A stretch of 52,084 nucleotides of DNA. Origin: an uncultured Alphaproteobacteria bacterium (GTDB lineage: Bacteria > Pseudomonadota > Alphaproteobacteria > UBA9655). Position 1 is the stretch's first letter, and each line of letters begins with the position of its first letter. Positions 25,750 to 34,111 of this stretch are shown here, one piece after another. A program made the translations under genes and the position numbers. The stretch spans positions 1 through 52,084 of the forward strand of contig CALBSK010000038.1 of the NCBI GenBank assembly GCA_937967795.1, written 5' to 3'. Below the pieces are notes generated by a model that searched no databases, was not told the origin of the DNA, and saw nothing but the letters and a program-made list of their open reading frames with translations.

Positions 25750-26174
25750 TAATGAACGATTCCATAGGCCACCCTTCCCATGAGTGATTCCACAAGGTGT
25801 GCCCCTACATCAGAATCTAAAAGATCAATGGGTTTTTTGTCTTCTAAAAGAGGATTTGGTATTCTTAACCAACGATCTGCGTCTTCATTTCCCAGGATTT
25901 GTTGTACAAAAGCACGAACCCGAAGAAAACGCACCAGTCTATCGGATTCTTCTTCCGATAATTTATTTGATACTTTCCGACGGTCCAACGATCTCTGTGT
26001 TGTAATCAGGTGAAATACTTCTTCTTTTGAGAGAATTTGTTCTTTTAGAACGTGCTCTAGAGACCGAAAAGGTAATCCTTCATGAATAATTTTGACTAAT
26101 TCAACATCTGAGGATATGTTTTTATGAAAGACTCCTTTGCCCCCTAAATCTTTAATAACCGCTTGTGTTTGCAT
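25749..26174 (-). CDS. Xre/MbcA/ParS-type antitoxin for RES
   Basis: The 141-residue protein has the antitoxin organisation: an N-terminal part with a degenerate HTH region and a C-terminal toxin-binding domain (DUF2384) with ADRWLRIPNPLLEDKKPIDLLDSDVGAHLVESLMGRVAYG. It lies in the normal order antitoxin then toxin, with a 1-base overlap of the genes. Together with RES it forms a complete system and is probably autoregulated, but I could not define an operator. Confidence 0.9.
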   Translation of the reverse strand: MQTQAVIKDLGGKGVFHKNISSDVELVKIIHEGLPFRSLEHVLKEQILSKEEVFHLITTQRSLDRRKVSNKLSEEESDRLVRFLRVRAFVQQILGNEDADRWLRIPNPLLEDKKPIDLLDSDVGAHLVESLMGRVAYGIVH

Positions 26175-26378
26175 GATCCATCTCCGTCAACTGCTTGTAT
26201 AATAGCAGCAATTGGCGAAATTGTCTAGAAATAATTAAGAAGAAACTGCTGCAAAACTCATTTTGTTGATGAACGGATTGCCGCGGGATCGGTTTGGGCA
26301 ATCTGTACACGTCGAGGGAAGTGAATTCGAGAAGCGGGGTGAATCAATTAAAAAACATCAGTGGCGTTTTTTGATTTC

Positions 26379-26403
26379 ATACTTGACTAAAACAGTCAGG
26401 AAT
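26379..26403 (+). promoter_or_regulatory. IscR-type Fe-S operator overlapping the isc promoter
   Basis: The sequence ATACTTGACTAAAACAGTCAGGAAT is a near-palindrome that fits the type-1 IscR motif (ATAxYYGACT...AGTCRRxTAT). It includes the -35 box TTGACT (26383-26388); a -10-like TAAAAG follows after 17 bases. The iscR ATG lies about 50 bases downstream, so the site is where [2Fe-2S]-IscR would repress its own operon. Confidence 0.75.
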
Positions 26404-26451
26404 CGTAAAAGTGAAGAAGAAATGACGTGATGGGTAAAATGGGAATAAAAC

Positions 26452-26868
26452 ATGAAACTCGGCACAAAAGGTAGATATGCAGTGATGGCTCTCGTGGATT
26501 TGGCTTATTATGGCCAGGAGAGGCCTCTCGCTCTGACAGAAATTGCAGGACGACAAGCATTACCAATTGCCTACTTAGAACAACTTTTTGTTAAGCTCCG
26601 TCAAAAGGGATTTGTTGCGAGTACACGGGGTGCTCAAGGAGGATATCAATTAGCTCGAAGGGCAGAGGCTATTCGCATTGGAGAAATTCTAGAAGCCATT
26701 GGAGAGTCCGTTGAAACAACCCGTTGTCGTCAAGACTCGGAAATAGGATGTCTTGGAAGGAAGGGGCAGTGTTTAACCCATGATCTTTGGGCGGGCCTTG
26801 GGCGACACATGCATCAATATCTGGACGGGATTTCCTTGGCAGATGTATGTAAAAGGCGGGTTGCATGA
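26452..26868 (+). CDS. iscR: Rrf2-family Fe-S regulator IscR
   Basis: This 138-residue winged-HTH protein opens with MKLGTKGRYAVMALVDLA and has the recognition helix region PIAYLEQLFVKLRQKGFV. Three cysteines in CRQDSEIGCLGRKGQC can bind a [2Fe-2S] cluster, as in IscR. It senses Fe-S supply and represses the operon it heads. It begins downstream of the operator at 26379-26403, and its stop overlaps the ATG of the next gene (ATGA). Confidence 0.92.
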   Translation: MKLGTKGRYAVMALVDLAYYGQERPLALTEIAGRQALPIAYLEQLFVKLRQKGFVASTRGAQGGYQLARRAEAIRIGEILEAIGESVETTRCRQDSEIGCLGRKGQCLTHDLWAGLGRHMHQYLDGISLADVCKRRVA

Positions 26869-27956
26869 TTTACTTGGATTACAATGCATCTGTTCCTTTA
26901 AGACCGCACGCGAAAGATGCGGTTGTGGCCGCTCTTGATCTTCAAGGAAATGCGGCGTCACCTCATCAAGCAGGACGTAAGTTGCGTTCTTTAATTGAGG
27001 GGGCGCGAAAAGAGATTTTGCAAAAAATAGGAGGCCAGCGAATTATTTTCACCAGTGGAGGGACGGAAGCCAATGGGCTTGCTCTTTCAGGCTTTGGTTC
27101 CATTCCTTATATTGTTTCATCCATTGAACATGATTCTATCCTTAAAAATGCGCCTCACGCTTATTCTCTTCCTGTGACACGAAAAGGATGTATTGACCTT
27201 GAAATTTTAGAAAAACTTCTCTCTTACTTTAAAAAGCCAGGACTTTTCTCTCTCATGCTGGTCAATAATGAAACAGGCGTGATTCAACCTCTTCAAGAAG
27301 CCACCCGTTTAGCTCATCAGAAAGGGTGGAAGGTCCACACCGATGCGAGTCAAGCTGTGGGGAATATTCCTTTCTCTTTTGAAGAGTTAGGCGTGGATAT
27401 GATGACCCTTTCTTCTCATAAATGTGGGGGGCCTGTTGGGGTGGGAGCTTTAATTCTAAAAGAAAATTTATATCTTCAGCCGCTGATACGGGGGGGAGGC
27501 CAAGAATATGGAATGCGGGCGGGAACGCTTTCAGCGCCGTTGATCCTGGGGTTTGCGGCCGCGCTAAGAGAAGCGTTGCATGAAACGCCCGTCATGTCTC
27601 AGCGTCTTCGTCATTTTCAACAGAAAATTGAAGAAGCTCTTCCTGAAGCTTTTATCTATGGAGAAGGGGCCCCACGGGTTTCTCATGTGCTTTGTTTAGG
27701 CATGCCGATCGTTCCTTCTGAACTGCAACTCATGGCTTTTGATTTAAAAGGAATTGCGGTGAGTGCGGGATCGGCATGTTCATCGGGGAAAATGAAAGAA
27801 TCTCACGTTCTTCGGGCTATGGGGATTCCTCCTGAAGACGCTCAGTGTGCTATTCGCATCAGTATGGGATGGAAAACTCAGGAAGATGAAATTGATAGTT
27901 TTATTCAGGGCTGGAAAACAATTTATGCCCAACAAGCCCTTAAGGAAGCCTCTTGA
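26865..27956 (+). CDS. Cysteine desulfurase, NifS/IscS-like (first copy)
   Basis: This 363-residue class V PLP enzyme has MIYLDYNASVPLRPHAKD at the start, the PLP lysine in LSSHKCGGPVGVGALI and an active-site loop SAGSACSSGKMKESHVL. It is shorter than IscS and diverged from the second copy. Two tandem desulfurases at the head of the isc operon are also seen in Rickettsia. It probably takes sulfur from cysteine, perhaps for another acceptor than IscU. It overlaps iscR by 4 bases and the next gene by 4 bases. Confidence 0.93.
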   Translation: MIYLDYNASVPLRPHAKDAVVAALDLQGNAASPHQAGRKLRSLIEGARKEILQKIGGQRIIFTSGGTEANGLALSGFGSIPYIVSSIEHDSILKNAPHAYSLPVTRKGCIDLEILEKLLSYFKKPGLFSLMLVNNETGVIQPLQEATRLAHQKGWKVHTDASQAVGNIPFSFEELGVDMMTLSSHKCGGPVGVGALILKENLYLQPLIRGGGQEYGMRAGTLSAPLILGFAAALREALHETPVMSQRLRHFQQKIEEALPEAFIYGEGAPRVSHVLCLGMPIVPSELQLMAFDLKGIAVSAGSACSSGKMKESHVLRAMGIPPEDAQCAIRISMGWKTQEDEIDSFIQGWKTIYAQQALKEAS

Positions 27957-29170
27957 TGATGACACGGCCCATTTATCTAGATTATCAATCCACGACGCCT
28001 TGTGATCCTCGAGTTTTAGAAGCTATGTTGCCCTATTTTACGGAAGAGTTTGGGAATCCTCATTCTCGGAGTCATGCTTATGGCTGGCGCGCCGAAGAAG
28101 CCGTTGAGGCAGCCCGGGTTCATGTTGCAAAAATCATCAATGCCGACGCACGCGAGGTCATTTTCACAAGTGGTGCCACCGAATCCAATAATCTCGCTCT
28201 TAAGGGAGTGGCGCATTTTTATAAAGCTCAAAAAGATCACATTATTACGTGTGTAACGGAACATAAGTGCGTTCTTGATAGTTGCCGCCACCTCGAGCAA
28301 GAAGGATTTAAAATTACTTACTTGCCTGTTGAGCTCAACGGAATCATTGATTTGGATCGTCTCAAAGACGCCATGACAAAGCGGACGGCCATTGTATCCA
28401 TTATGGCGGTGAACAATGAAATTGGCGTCATTCAGCCCCTGGCTGAAGTAGGAAAACTTTGCCGAGAAAAAGGTGTTTTCTTTCATACAGATGCCGCCCA
28501 AGCGATTGGTAAAATCCCTATTGATGTTGAAGCCATGAACATTGATCTTCTGAGTCTTTCAAGCCATAAGGTTTATGGTCCCAAAGGGATCGGTGCTCTT
28601 TATGTGCGGCGGAAACCGCGTGTTCGTCTGATGGCTCTCATTAATGGAGGAGGACAAGAACGCGGAATGCGCTCAGGGACCCTTTCAACGCCCCTCTGCG
28701 TGGGATTGGGGGAAGCCACGCGGATTGCTCAGTTGGAAATGGCTTCCGAGCAAAGGCATATTAAAGCTTTACGAGATCGATTTTATCACGCCATCTTATC
28801 TGAACTTGAGGAAGTTTATCTCAATGGGGATATGGAACAGCGTGTACCGGGAAATCTTAATCTTAGTTTTGCTCACGTGGAAGGAGAAGGGTTGATGATG
28901 GGTGTTAAGGAGTTAGCGGTTTCTTCAGGATCAGCGTGTACGTCAGCTTCTCTCGAGCCTTCTTACGTTCTGCGTGCGCTCGGTGTTGAAGAGGAACTGG
29001 CCCATACGTCTTTACGCATTGGATTTGGCCGATTTACGACGGAAGCAGAAGTGGATATTGCGGCTCAGAAAATTATTAAAGAAGTCAACCGATTGCGAGG
29101 AATGAGCCCCTTATGGGAGATGAGCCGCGAAGGGATTGATTTAAAATCAATTCAATGGGCAGCTCATTAG
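27953..29170 (+). CDS. iscS: Cysteine desulfurase IscS
   Basis: This is the main sulfur donor for Fe-S assembly: cysteine to alanine with a persulfide passed to IscU. The 405-residue protein follows E. coli IscS closely: MTRPIYLDYQSTTPCDPRV, FTSGATESNNLALKGV, the PLP lysine in SLSSHKVYGPKGIGALYV, and the loop SSGSACTSASLEPSYVLRALG with the catalytic cysteine. It overlaps the first desulfurase and lies 15 bases before iscU. Confidence 0.98.
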   Translation: MMMTRPIYLDYQSTTPCDPRVLEAMLPYFTEEFGNPHSRSHAYGWRAEEAVEAARVHVAKIINADAREVIFTSGATESNNLALKGVAHFYKAQKDHIITCVTEHKCVLDSCRHLEQEGFKITYLPVELNGIIDLDRLKDAMTKRTAIVSIMAVNNEIGVIQPLAEVGKLCREKGVFFHTDAAQAIGKIPIDVEAMNIDLLSLSSHKVYGPKGIGALYVRRKPRVRLMALINGGGQERGMRSGTLSTPLCVGLGEATRIAQLEMASEQRHIKALRDRFYHAILSELEEVYLNGDMEQRVPGNLNLSFAHVEGEGLMMGVKELAVSSGSACTSASLEPSYVLRALGVEEELAHTSLRIGFGRFTTEAEVDIAAQKIIKEVNRLRGMSPLWEMSREGIDLKSIQWAAH

Positions 29171-29185
29171 AAAGAGGAAACTATT

Positions 29186-29566
29186 ATGGCCTATTCAAAT
29201 AAAGTTATTGATCATTATGAAAATCCCCGCAATGTGGGCACGCTTGATCCGAAGGAAGAAGGAGTGGGCACAGGTCTTGTGGGTGCGCCTGCCTGTGGGG
29301 ATGTGATGAAACTTCAAATAAAAGTGAATGATCAAGGGGTAATTGAAGACGCGAAATTTAAAACATTTGGGTGTGGGTCAGCAATTGCCTCAAGTTCTCT
29401 TGTGACAGAATGGATAAAAGGGAAAACGTTGGAAGAAGCAAGTGTTATAAAAAATACGGAAATTGCTCAGCATTTATCGTTACCTCCTGTAAAGCTTCAT
29501 TGTTCCATGTTGGCTGAAGATGCTATTCGGGCGGCTATTCAAGATTATAAGCAGAAACATAAATGA
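29186..29566 (+). CDS. iscU: Fe-S scaffold protein IscU
   Basis: This 126-residue scaffold carries its three ligand cysteines in GAPACGDVMKLQIKV, KTFGCGSAIASSSL and KLHCSMLAEDAI, and the LPPVKLHC motif that binds HscA. It builds [2Fe-2S] clusters with sulfur from IscS. Its end overlaps the iscA start by 4 bases. Confidence 0.98.
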   Translation: MAYSNKVIDHYENPRNVGTLDPKEEGVGTGLVGAPACGDVMKLQIKVNDQGVIEDAKFKTFGCGSAIASSSLVTEWIKGKTLEEASVIKNTEIAQHLSLPPVKLHCSMLAEDAIRAAIQDYKQKHK

Positions 29567-29898
29567 CCCCGGCTATTTTAACCCTAACAGAAGCGGCTGC
29601 GACGCGTGTGAAGGTTTTATTGGAAAAGAGAGAAAAACCCTCCTGCGGGATTCGTATTGGTTTGCGTTCCAAGGGATGTTCAGGGCTTTCCTATGCTCTT
29701 GAGTTTGCTGACGCAGTTGGTCCTTATGATGAAATTATTGAGGCTTATGGCGTGAAGGTTCTGATTGATCCTAAAGCCGTGATGTTTATCATGGGATCTC
29801 AAATGGATTATGTGGAAGATAAATTGTCTTCGGGCTTTGTGTTTAATAATCCCAATGAAAAAGGGAAGTGTGGTTGCGGAGAATCCTTCCATGTTTGA
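29563..29898 (+). CDS. iscA: A-type Fe-S carrier IscA
   Basis: The 111-residue protein has the three A-type cysteines: KGCSGLSYALEF and, near the end, CGCGESFHV. It delivers clusters to targets. It overlaps iscU at the front and hscB at the end. Confidence 0.96.
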   Translation: MTPAILTLTEAAATRVKVLLEKREKPSCGIRIGLRSKGCSGLSYALEFADAVGPYDEIIEAYGVKVLIDPKAVMFIMGSQMDYVEDKLSSGFVFNNPNEKGKCGCGESFHV

Positions 29899-30349
29899 TC
29901 CTTTTAAAATTTTGGGCCTCAAAAAATCTTATTCTTTGAAAACAAGCGTCATTGAAAAGTGTTATTTTGAGGCTCAAAAAAAGACTCATCCTGATCGATT
30001 TATAGGCGCTTCGGCGGATGAAAAACAGAGGGCCCTTCAAAGATCGAGTGAGATCAATCAAGCCTATCTGATTCTTAAAAATCCTCTCCAAAGAGCAGAA
30101 TTTCTCTTGAAGGAAGCAGAAATTATTCCTCTTTCCCACGATCCTTTATTCTTGGAAGAAGTAATGGTCTGGAATGAACGTTTTGAGAAAGGTGAAGATT
30201 TAGCGTTGGAATTACAGCGCGAAAAAAAGACATATAGTGAAGCTCTTGAAAAATCTTTTGCAGAAAAGGATTATGAAAAAGCGCGCCGCGCCCATTATCG
30301 CCTCACCTATCTGGACAAGTTTTTGAAAGATGTGGGAAAGAAGAAGTGA
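29891..30349 (+). CDS. hscB: Fe-S J-protein co-chaperone HscB
   Basis: The 152-residue protein has an N-terminal J domain with the HPD motif (THPDRF near residue 35) and a C-terminal three-helix IscU-binding domain. The ATG at 29891 lies inside the end of iscA (8-base overlap). The upstream part of the longer frame belongs to iscA read in another frame. It brings IscU to HscA and stimulates its ATPase. Confidence 0.95.
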   Translation: MFDPFKILGLKKSYSLKTSVIEKCYFEAQKKTHPDRFIGASADEKQRALQRSSEINQAYLILKNPLQRAEFLLKEAEIIPLSHDPLFLEEVMVWNERFEKGEDLALELQREKKTYSEALEKSFAEKDYEKARRAHYRLTYLDKFLKDVGKKK

Positions 30350-30371
30350 TAACATTTTTTTGCAAGAGCTT

Positions 30372-30427
30372 GTCATGCTGAACTTGTTTCAGCATCTTTT
30401 GAGATCTCGAAATAAATTCGGGACGAC
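30372..30427. repeat. Palindromic repeat pair inside the isc operon
   Basis: Two units, GTCATGCTGAA...TTTCAGCATCT (30372-30397) and AGATCTCGAA...TTCGGGACGAC (30402-30427), are of the same type as at 25113-25181. They sit in the 99 bases between hscB and hscA. Confidence 0.7.
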
Positions 30428-30448
30428 ACCATTTGGGAGTTGTTAAAC

Positions 30449-31978
30449 ATGCTTCTTCAAATTGTTGAACCTGGGCAGACGCCAGATCCTCATACTTCTT
30501 CAAAGGGTGTTGTGGTTGGCATTGATTTAGGGACAACCCATTCGGTTGTGGCCATTGTGCAAAACGATAAACCGCATGTGTTGGACATAGGAGAGAAAGG
30601 GCCCCTTATTCCTTCCGTTGTGAGTATAACGGAAGATGGACTTTGTGTGGGAGACTCCTCAACTGAAAAGCTCAGCTCTACAAAACGTCTCATGGGACGG
30701 GGACGAAAAGATCCCATTTGTTCTCAATTTCCTCAACTGACTTCCCAGGAAACCGTACGTCTTCAGTTGGGCATTCATACGCTCACACCTGTTGAAGTGG
30801 CCAGCCACATCCTTTCCCATTTGCGTCAGGAGGTTGAAAGAAAATTGGACGCATCTCTAGAAGGGGCCGTCATTACCGTTCCTGCCTATTTTGATGAGGC
30901 AGCCCGTATGGCGACAAAACAAGCAGCAGCCCTGGCAGGGATTAAAGTCTTACGCCTGATTAATGAACCCACGGCTGCCGCTTTGGCATATGGTCTCGAG
31001 ACAGGTGCCGAGGGCATTTATGCTATCTATGATTTTGGGGGAGGCACCTTCGATCTTTCTCTTCTAAAGTTAGAGCAAGGCGTTTTTCAAGTTTTAGGAA
31101 CGGGGGGCGATTTAAATTTAGGGGGAGATGATATTGATCTTGCCATAGCTCAGCACCTTCAACTCCAAGATTTAAAAGAGGCTTGCATTTTAAAAGAGAC
31201 TCTTTCAAAACAGGGTACTTTTCAAGGAATGACACGCAAAGATCTTGAAAACTTAGCTGCTCCTTTTGTGAAGAAAACCTTAGAGATTACGGACGAGGTT
31301 TTTCAAGAAGCGGGGCTTTCGCCGAGCGAAATTGAAGGCGTTGTCCTTGTAGGAGGAATGACCCGCATGCCCCTTGTGCGACAGGAGGTAGCTGCTTTTT
31401 TTGGGAAAACCCCTTTGTGTGATATTGATCCTGATCAAGCGGTAGTTTTGGGGGCTGCTCTTGTTTCACATGGATTACGGTACGGCTCCGAGATCCTTCT
31501 TTTGGATGTGACGCCTCTTTCTTTAGGGTTGGAGACAATGGGGGGGCTTGTTGAAAAAATTGTCCCACGGAATGCGCCTCTACCGGCTTTGGCTTTTCAG
31601 GAATTTACAACTTATCAAGACGGGCAAGGGGGGATGATATTTCATGTGGTGCAAGGCGAGCGTGAATTCGTTCAAGATTGTCGTTCTTTGGCCCAGTTTG
31701 AGCTAAAAGGATTGCCTCCTTTACCTGCGGGTGTTCCCCGGATTCGTGTGGACTTTGCTGTGGATGTTGAGGGTCTTTTGACAGTGAGTGCCTTTGAGAA
31801 AACAACAGGGCTGTCTCAACATGTAGAAGTCCGTCCAACTTATGGATTGAATAAGAAAATGCTTTCTCAAATGATTCTTGAGAGTCAAAAACATGGAAAA
31901 GAGGATATCCAAAGACGCCTTAACGCCGAGCAAAAACTTGAGGGGGAACGACGAAATAGTAAATCCTTTTCTTGTTAA
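30449..31978 (+). CDS. hscA: Hsp70 chaperone HscA, C-terminally shortened
   Basis: This Hsp70 acts on IscU. The protein (about 509 residues) has the nucleotide-binding domain (VVGIDLGTTHSVVAIV, DFGGGTFDLSLLKLEQGVF, VLVGGMTRMPLVRQEV) and the beta substrate-binding part with GLETMGGLVEKIVPRNAPLP. It stops at LNAEQKLEGERRNSKSFSC, right where the helical lid begins; E. coli HscA has about 616 residues and continues about 100 further. About 20 residues are also missing after LGGDDIDLAIA in the NBD. No ferredoxin gene follows. It may still bind peptide without the lid, or be a decayed gene. Confidence 0.88.
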   Translation: MLLQIVEPGQTPDPHTSSKGVVVGIDLGTTHSVVAIVQNDKPHVLDIGEKGPLIPSVVSITEDGLCVGDSSTEKLSSTKRLMGRGRKDPICSQFPQLTSQETVRLQLGIHTLTPVEVASHILSHLRQEVERKLDASLEGAVITVPAYFDEAARMATKQAAALAGIKVLRLINEPTAAALAYGLETGAEGIYAIYDFGGGTFDLSLLKLEQGVFQVLGTGGDLNLGGDDIDLAIAQHLQLQDLKEACILKETLSKQGTFQGMTRKDLENLAAPFVKKTLEITDEVFQEAGLSPSEIEGVVLVGGMTRMPLVRQEVAAFFGKTPLCDIDPDQAVVLGAALVSHGLRYGSEILLLDVTPLSLGLETMGGLVEKIVPRNAPLPALAFQEFTTYQDGQGGMIFHVVQGEREFVQDCRSLAQFELKGLPPLPAGVPRIRVDFAVDVEGLLTVSAFEKTTGLSQHVEVRPTYGLNKKMLSQMILESQKHGKEDIQRRLNAEQKLEGERRNSKSFSC

Positions 31979-32055
31979 TATTTATTGCCTCTAAAAAATT
32001 ATTAATTATACTTAAGATATAAATCTTCTAAATCGATGTTTTTAAGGATGGTGAT

Positions 32056-33828
32056 ATGAAAAAATATAATATCTATAATTTTGCGGCTGCTCTTTTGTTT
32101 TCCACGTCTTCTCTTCTTGCAATGGAAGGTGACGGTAGTGAAAAAAATGAAATGAGGAAATCGCTATCTCCACGATCGTCACCCGAAATCAACGAATATT
32201 CAAATTTTGCCTTTGGGGTAAAAAAAGTTAATGAATACTTATTTATTGGCAAGAAAGAGCCTGGCCTCTTTTTTGTGATGGAACGTGTTGACTTAAGTGT
32301 TCCAAATTCACGTCTCGATTTTTGGACACAATATGTTCTTGAAGAGAAGAAAAATCATGATCGGTATAGGCAAGAATGGGCAAATGACCGGATTCCTAAC
32401 AAAGAGGGTTTTATTAGGTTTGAAAGTCGTTTTCAGAATTTAAATGGGGGCCTAACAAGCTTCGAATCAAGTGTAAAAAATCATAATTTAAATAATGAGT
32501 TATGGATTGCCTATACCAGCGCAAAAGAAATTCAAAAAGCGGACGAAATTACCCCTGATGACGTTGAAATGATGGTTACAATCCTAACCGACAAAGACAG
32601 CCCCATGGTTATCCATATGGGTATAACTCGATGTTTTCATTATTTACTTAAGGCGATGGAAACTGAGCGCACAAGAGAATCTAGAAAAAAGCTTACTGAA
32701 GAGCAACGTCAAGAACGTGGGATTACAATTCCGTCTGAGGATGAATTTAAATTGCACGGTTCCCTCTCTATGGGTCTTCATTCCTTCGCCGCAAAAGTGA
32801 TGAGAATAAGAGATGAAAAAAAGCTGTATATGATTACAGCCCCTGTTCCTAAAATGACAGAGATTATGCTTAAGGCCCTCCCTGCTCATGTTTATGTGGG
32901 CACTCCTCTTCAAATTGCAAGCGATACCTACTATAATAAGCGTAAAGATACTGATCAGATTCTTCAATCATGTCTCATCTTCGAGGAGTGGCAAAAATTA
33001 AACAGCGAAATGGCTATTCTTGAAAAGAATAAAATCCAGATTGGAACAGAAGAATTAGAAAACGAAATAAAAGAAAAAAAGAAAGAAAGTGATGTCCTTT
33101 ATGCTGACTATCGTATTCAACAAAAAAAAGAGATCCAGGAAATTGCTGAAACATTGGAAATGACAAAAGAAACGTCTCCTATAAAAAATACATATTTTCC
33201 AAACAAATTCGTGATTTTCGATAAAGATAGAAAACATGTTGTTTTTGAGCACGATAAAGATTCAAGAACAATAAAAGTCAATAATCAAGAGATTACAGGG
33301 GATGAAACAAAGAGATATGATTGGTTTTATCACACCGATATGCCCCTTAATCCTTATGTTACGATAAACCTTGATGCGCTTTCAGCTTGTTTGAAGCTGA
33401 GCGATCCCCATCTCTCTGCCCTTCTTGTTAAATCTTATCAACCTGGGGAAGAGACAATCGCTGAAGATTTGCTTAAGAAGGGGGTTGATGTAAATGCTCA
33501 AGACGATGGGGGGAGGACTGCCCTCTATTGGGCATCAACCGTTGGTTGTTATGATGACCAGGAACACAATTTACCCATGATCAAGTTGCTCTTAGCTTAC
33601 AAAGCCGATCCAAACAAAGCAACTCCATTTGGTAGAACCCCTCTTCACCAAGCAGCAAAGTCTGGCCATATAGAGGTTGCTTCTTTACTCCTTGAAGCGG
33701 GAGCTAAGGTAAATGTTCAAACCACGATTGGAAAATACAGCCCTCTTGATAATGCAATAGAGAAAGGCCACACAGATATGGTGAATCTTTTATTGAAGCA
33801 TGGGGCGATCTCAGTACGATTCTATTAA
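32056..33828 (+). CDS. Exported ankyrin-repeat protein
   Basis: The 590-residue protein begins with a signal peptide (MKKYNIYNFAAALLFSTSSLLA). A long middle of unknown type includes a charged coiled-coil segment around residues 315-380 (EILE/EKK/EIKEKKKESD-type heptads). About three to four ankyrin repeats end the protein from about residue 470 (GVDVNAQDDGGRTALYWAST; TPFGRTPLHQAAKSGHIEVA; YSPLDNAIEKGHTDMVNLLL). Ankyrin proteins in intracellular bacteria are often delivered to the host; the presence of a Sec signal suggests export to the periplasm or beyond. Its position just after the shortened hscA suggests the operon tail was replaced by it. Confidence 0.88.
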   Translation: MKKYNIYNFAAALLFSTSSLLAMEGDGSEKNEMRKSLSPRSSPEINEYSNFAFGVKKVNEYLFIGKKEPGLFFVMERVDLSVPNSRLDFWTQYVLEEKKNHDRYRQEWANDRIPNKEGFIRFESRFQNLNGGLTSFESSVKNHNLNNELWIAYTSAKEIQKADEITPDDVEMMVTILTDKDSPMVIHMGITRCFHYLLKAMETERTRESRKKLTEEQRQERGITIPSEDEFKLHGSLSMGLHSFAAKVMRIRDEKKLYMITAPVPKMTEIMLKALPAHVYVGTPLQIASDTYYNKRKDTDQILQSCLIFEEWQKLNSEMAILEKNKIQIGTEELENEIKEKKKESDVLYADYRIQQKKEIQEIAETLEMTKETSPIKNTYFPNKFVIFDKDRKHVVFEHDKDSRTIKVNNQEITGDETKRYDWFYHTDMPLNPYVTINLDALSACLKLSDPHLSALLVKSYQPGEETIAEDLLKKGVDVNAQDDGGRTALYWASTVGCYDDQEHNLPMIKLLLAYKADPNKATPFGRTPLHQAAKSGHIEVASLLLEAGAKVNVQTTIGKYSPLDNAIEKGHTDMVNLLLKHGAISVRFY

Positions 33829-33947
33829 TCTTGAAGGGGGGTTGCCATCGTGGAAATAAGACGATGACTTCCTCTTTTCAAAATGTCTGAAATATGGTAA
33901 TCCCAATCTATATCCTGGGGGAGGGAAGGACAGAAAGTATTACATCT

Positions 33948-34021
33948 TGGGGGATAGTTTAGCGGTAGAACTCCCGGCTCTGAACCGGGCAACTCTGGTT
34001 CGAATCCAGGTCCCCCAGCCA
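33948..34021 (+). tRNA. tRNA-Gln(CTG)
   Basis: A full cloverleaf: acceptor TGGGGGA / TCCCCCA, D arm GTTTAGCGGTAGAAC, anticodon stem CCCGG / CCGGG with loop CTCTGAA (anticodon CTG, reads CAG), T arm TCTGG-TTCGAAT-CCAGG, discriminator G and an encoded CCA end. The U1-A72 pair and G73 are typical of Gln tRNAs. Confidence 0.95.
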
Positions 34022-34111
34022 ATTTAGTATTCAGTCTTTACTTTGGTGTGCAGATACAATTTCTTAAAGTTGAAGTAGGTTTACCTGTTAACCTTAACAG
34101 AAGGAATTTTA

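Noticed and set aside
24808..26174. New defence island
   Set aside because: The genes are known toxin-antitoxin types (Phd-VapC remnant and RES-Xre); nothing beyond these is present.
33825..34022. 65-codon minus-strand frame with GFEPELPG-like sequence
   Set aside because: It is the antisense of the tRNA-Gln gene; such frames are a well-known false call.
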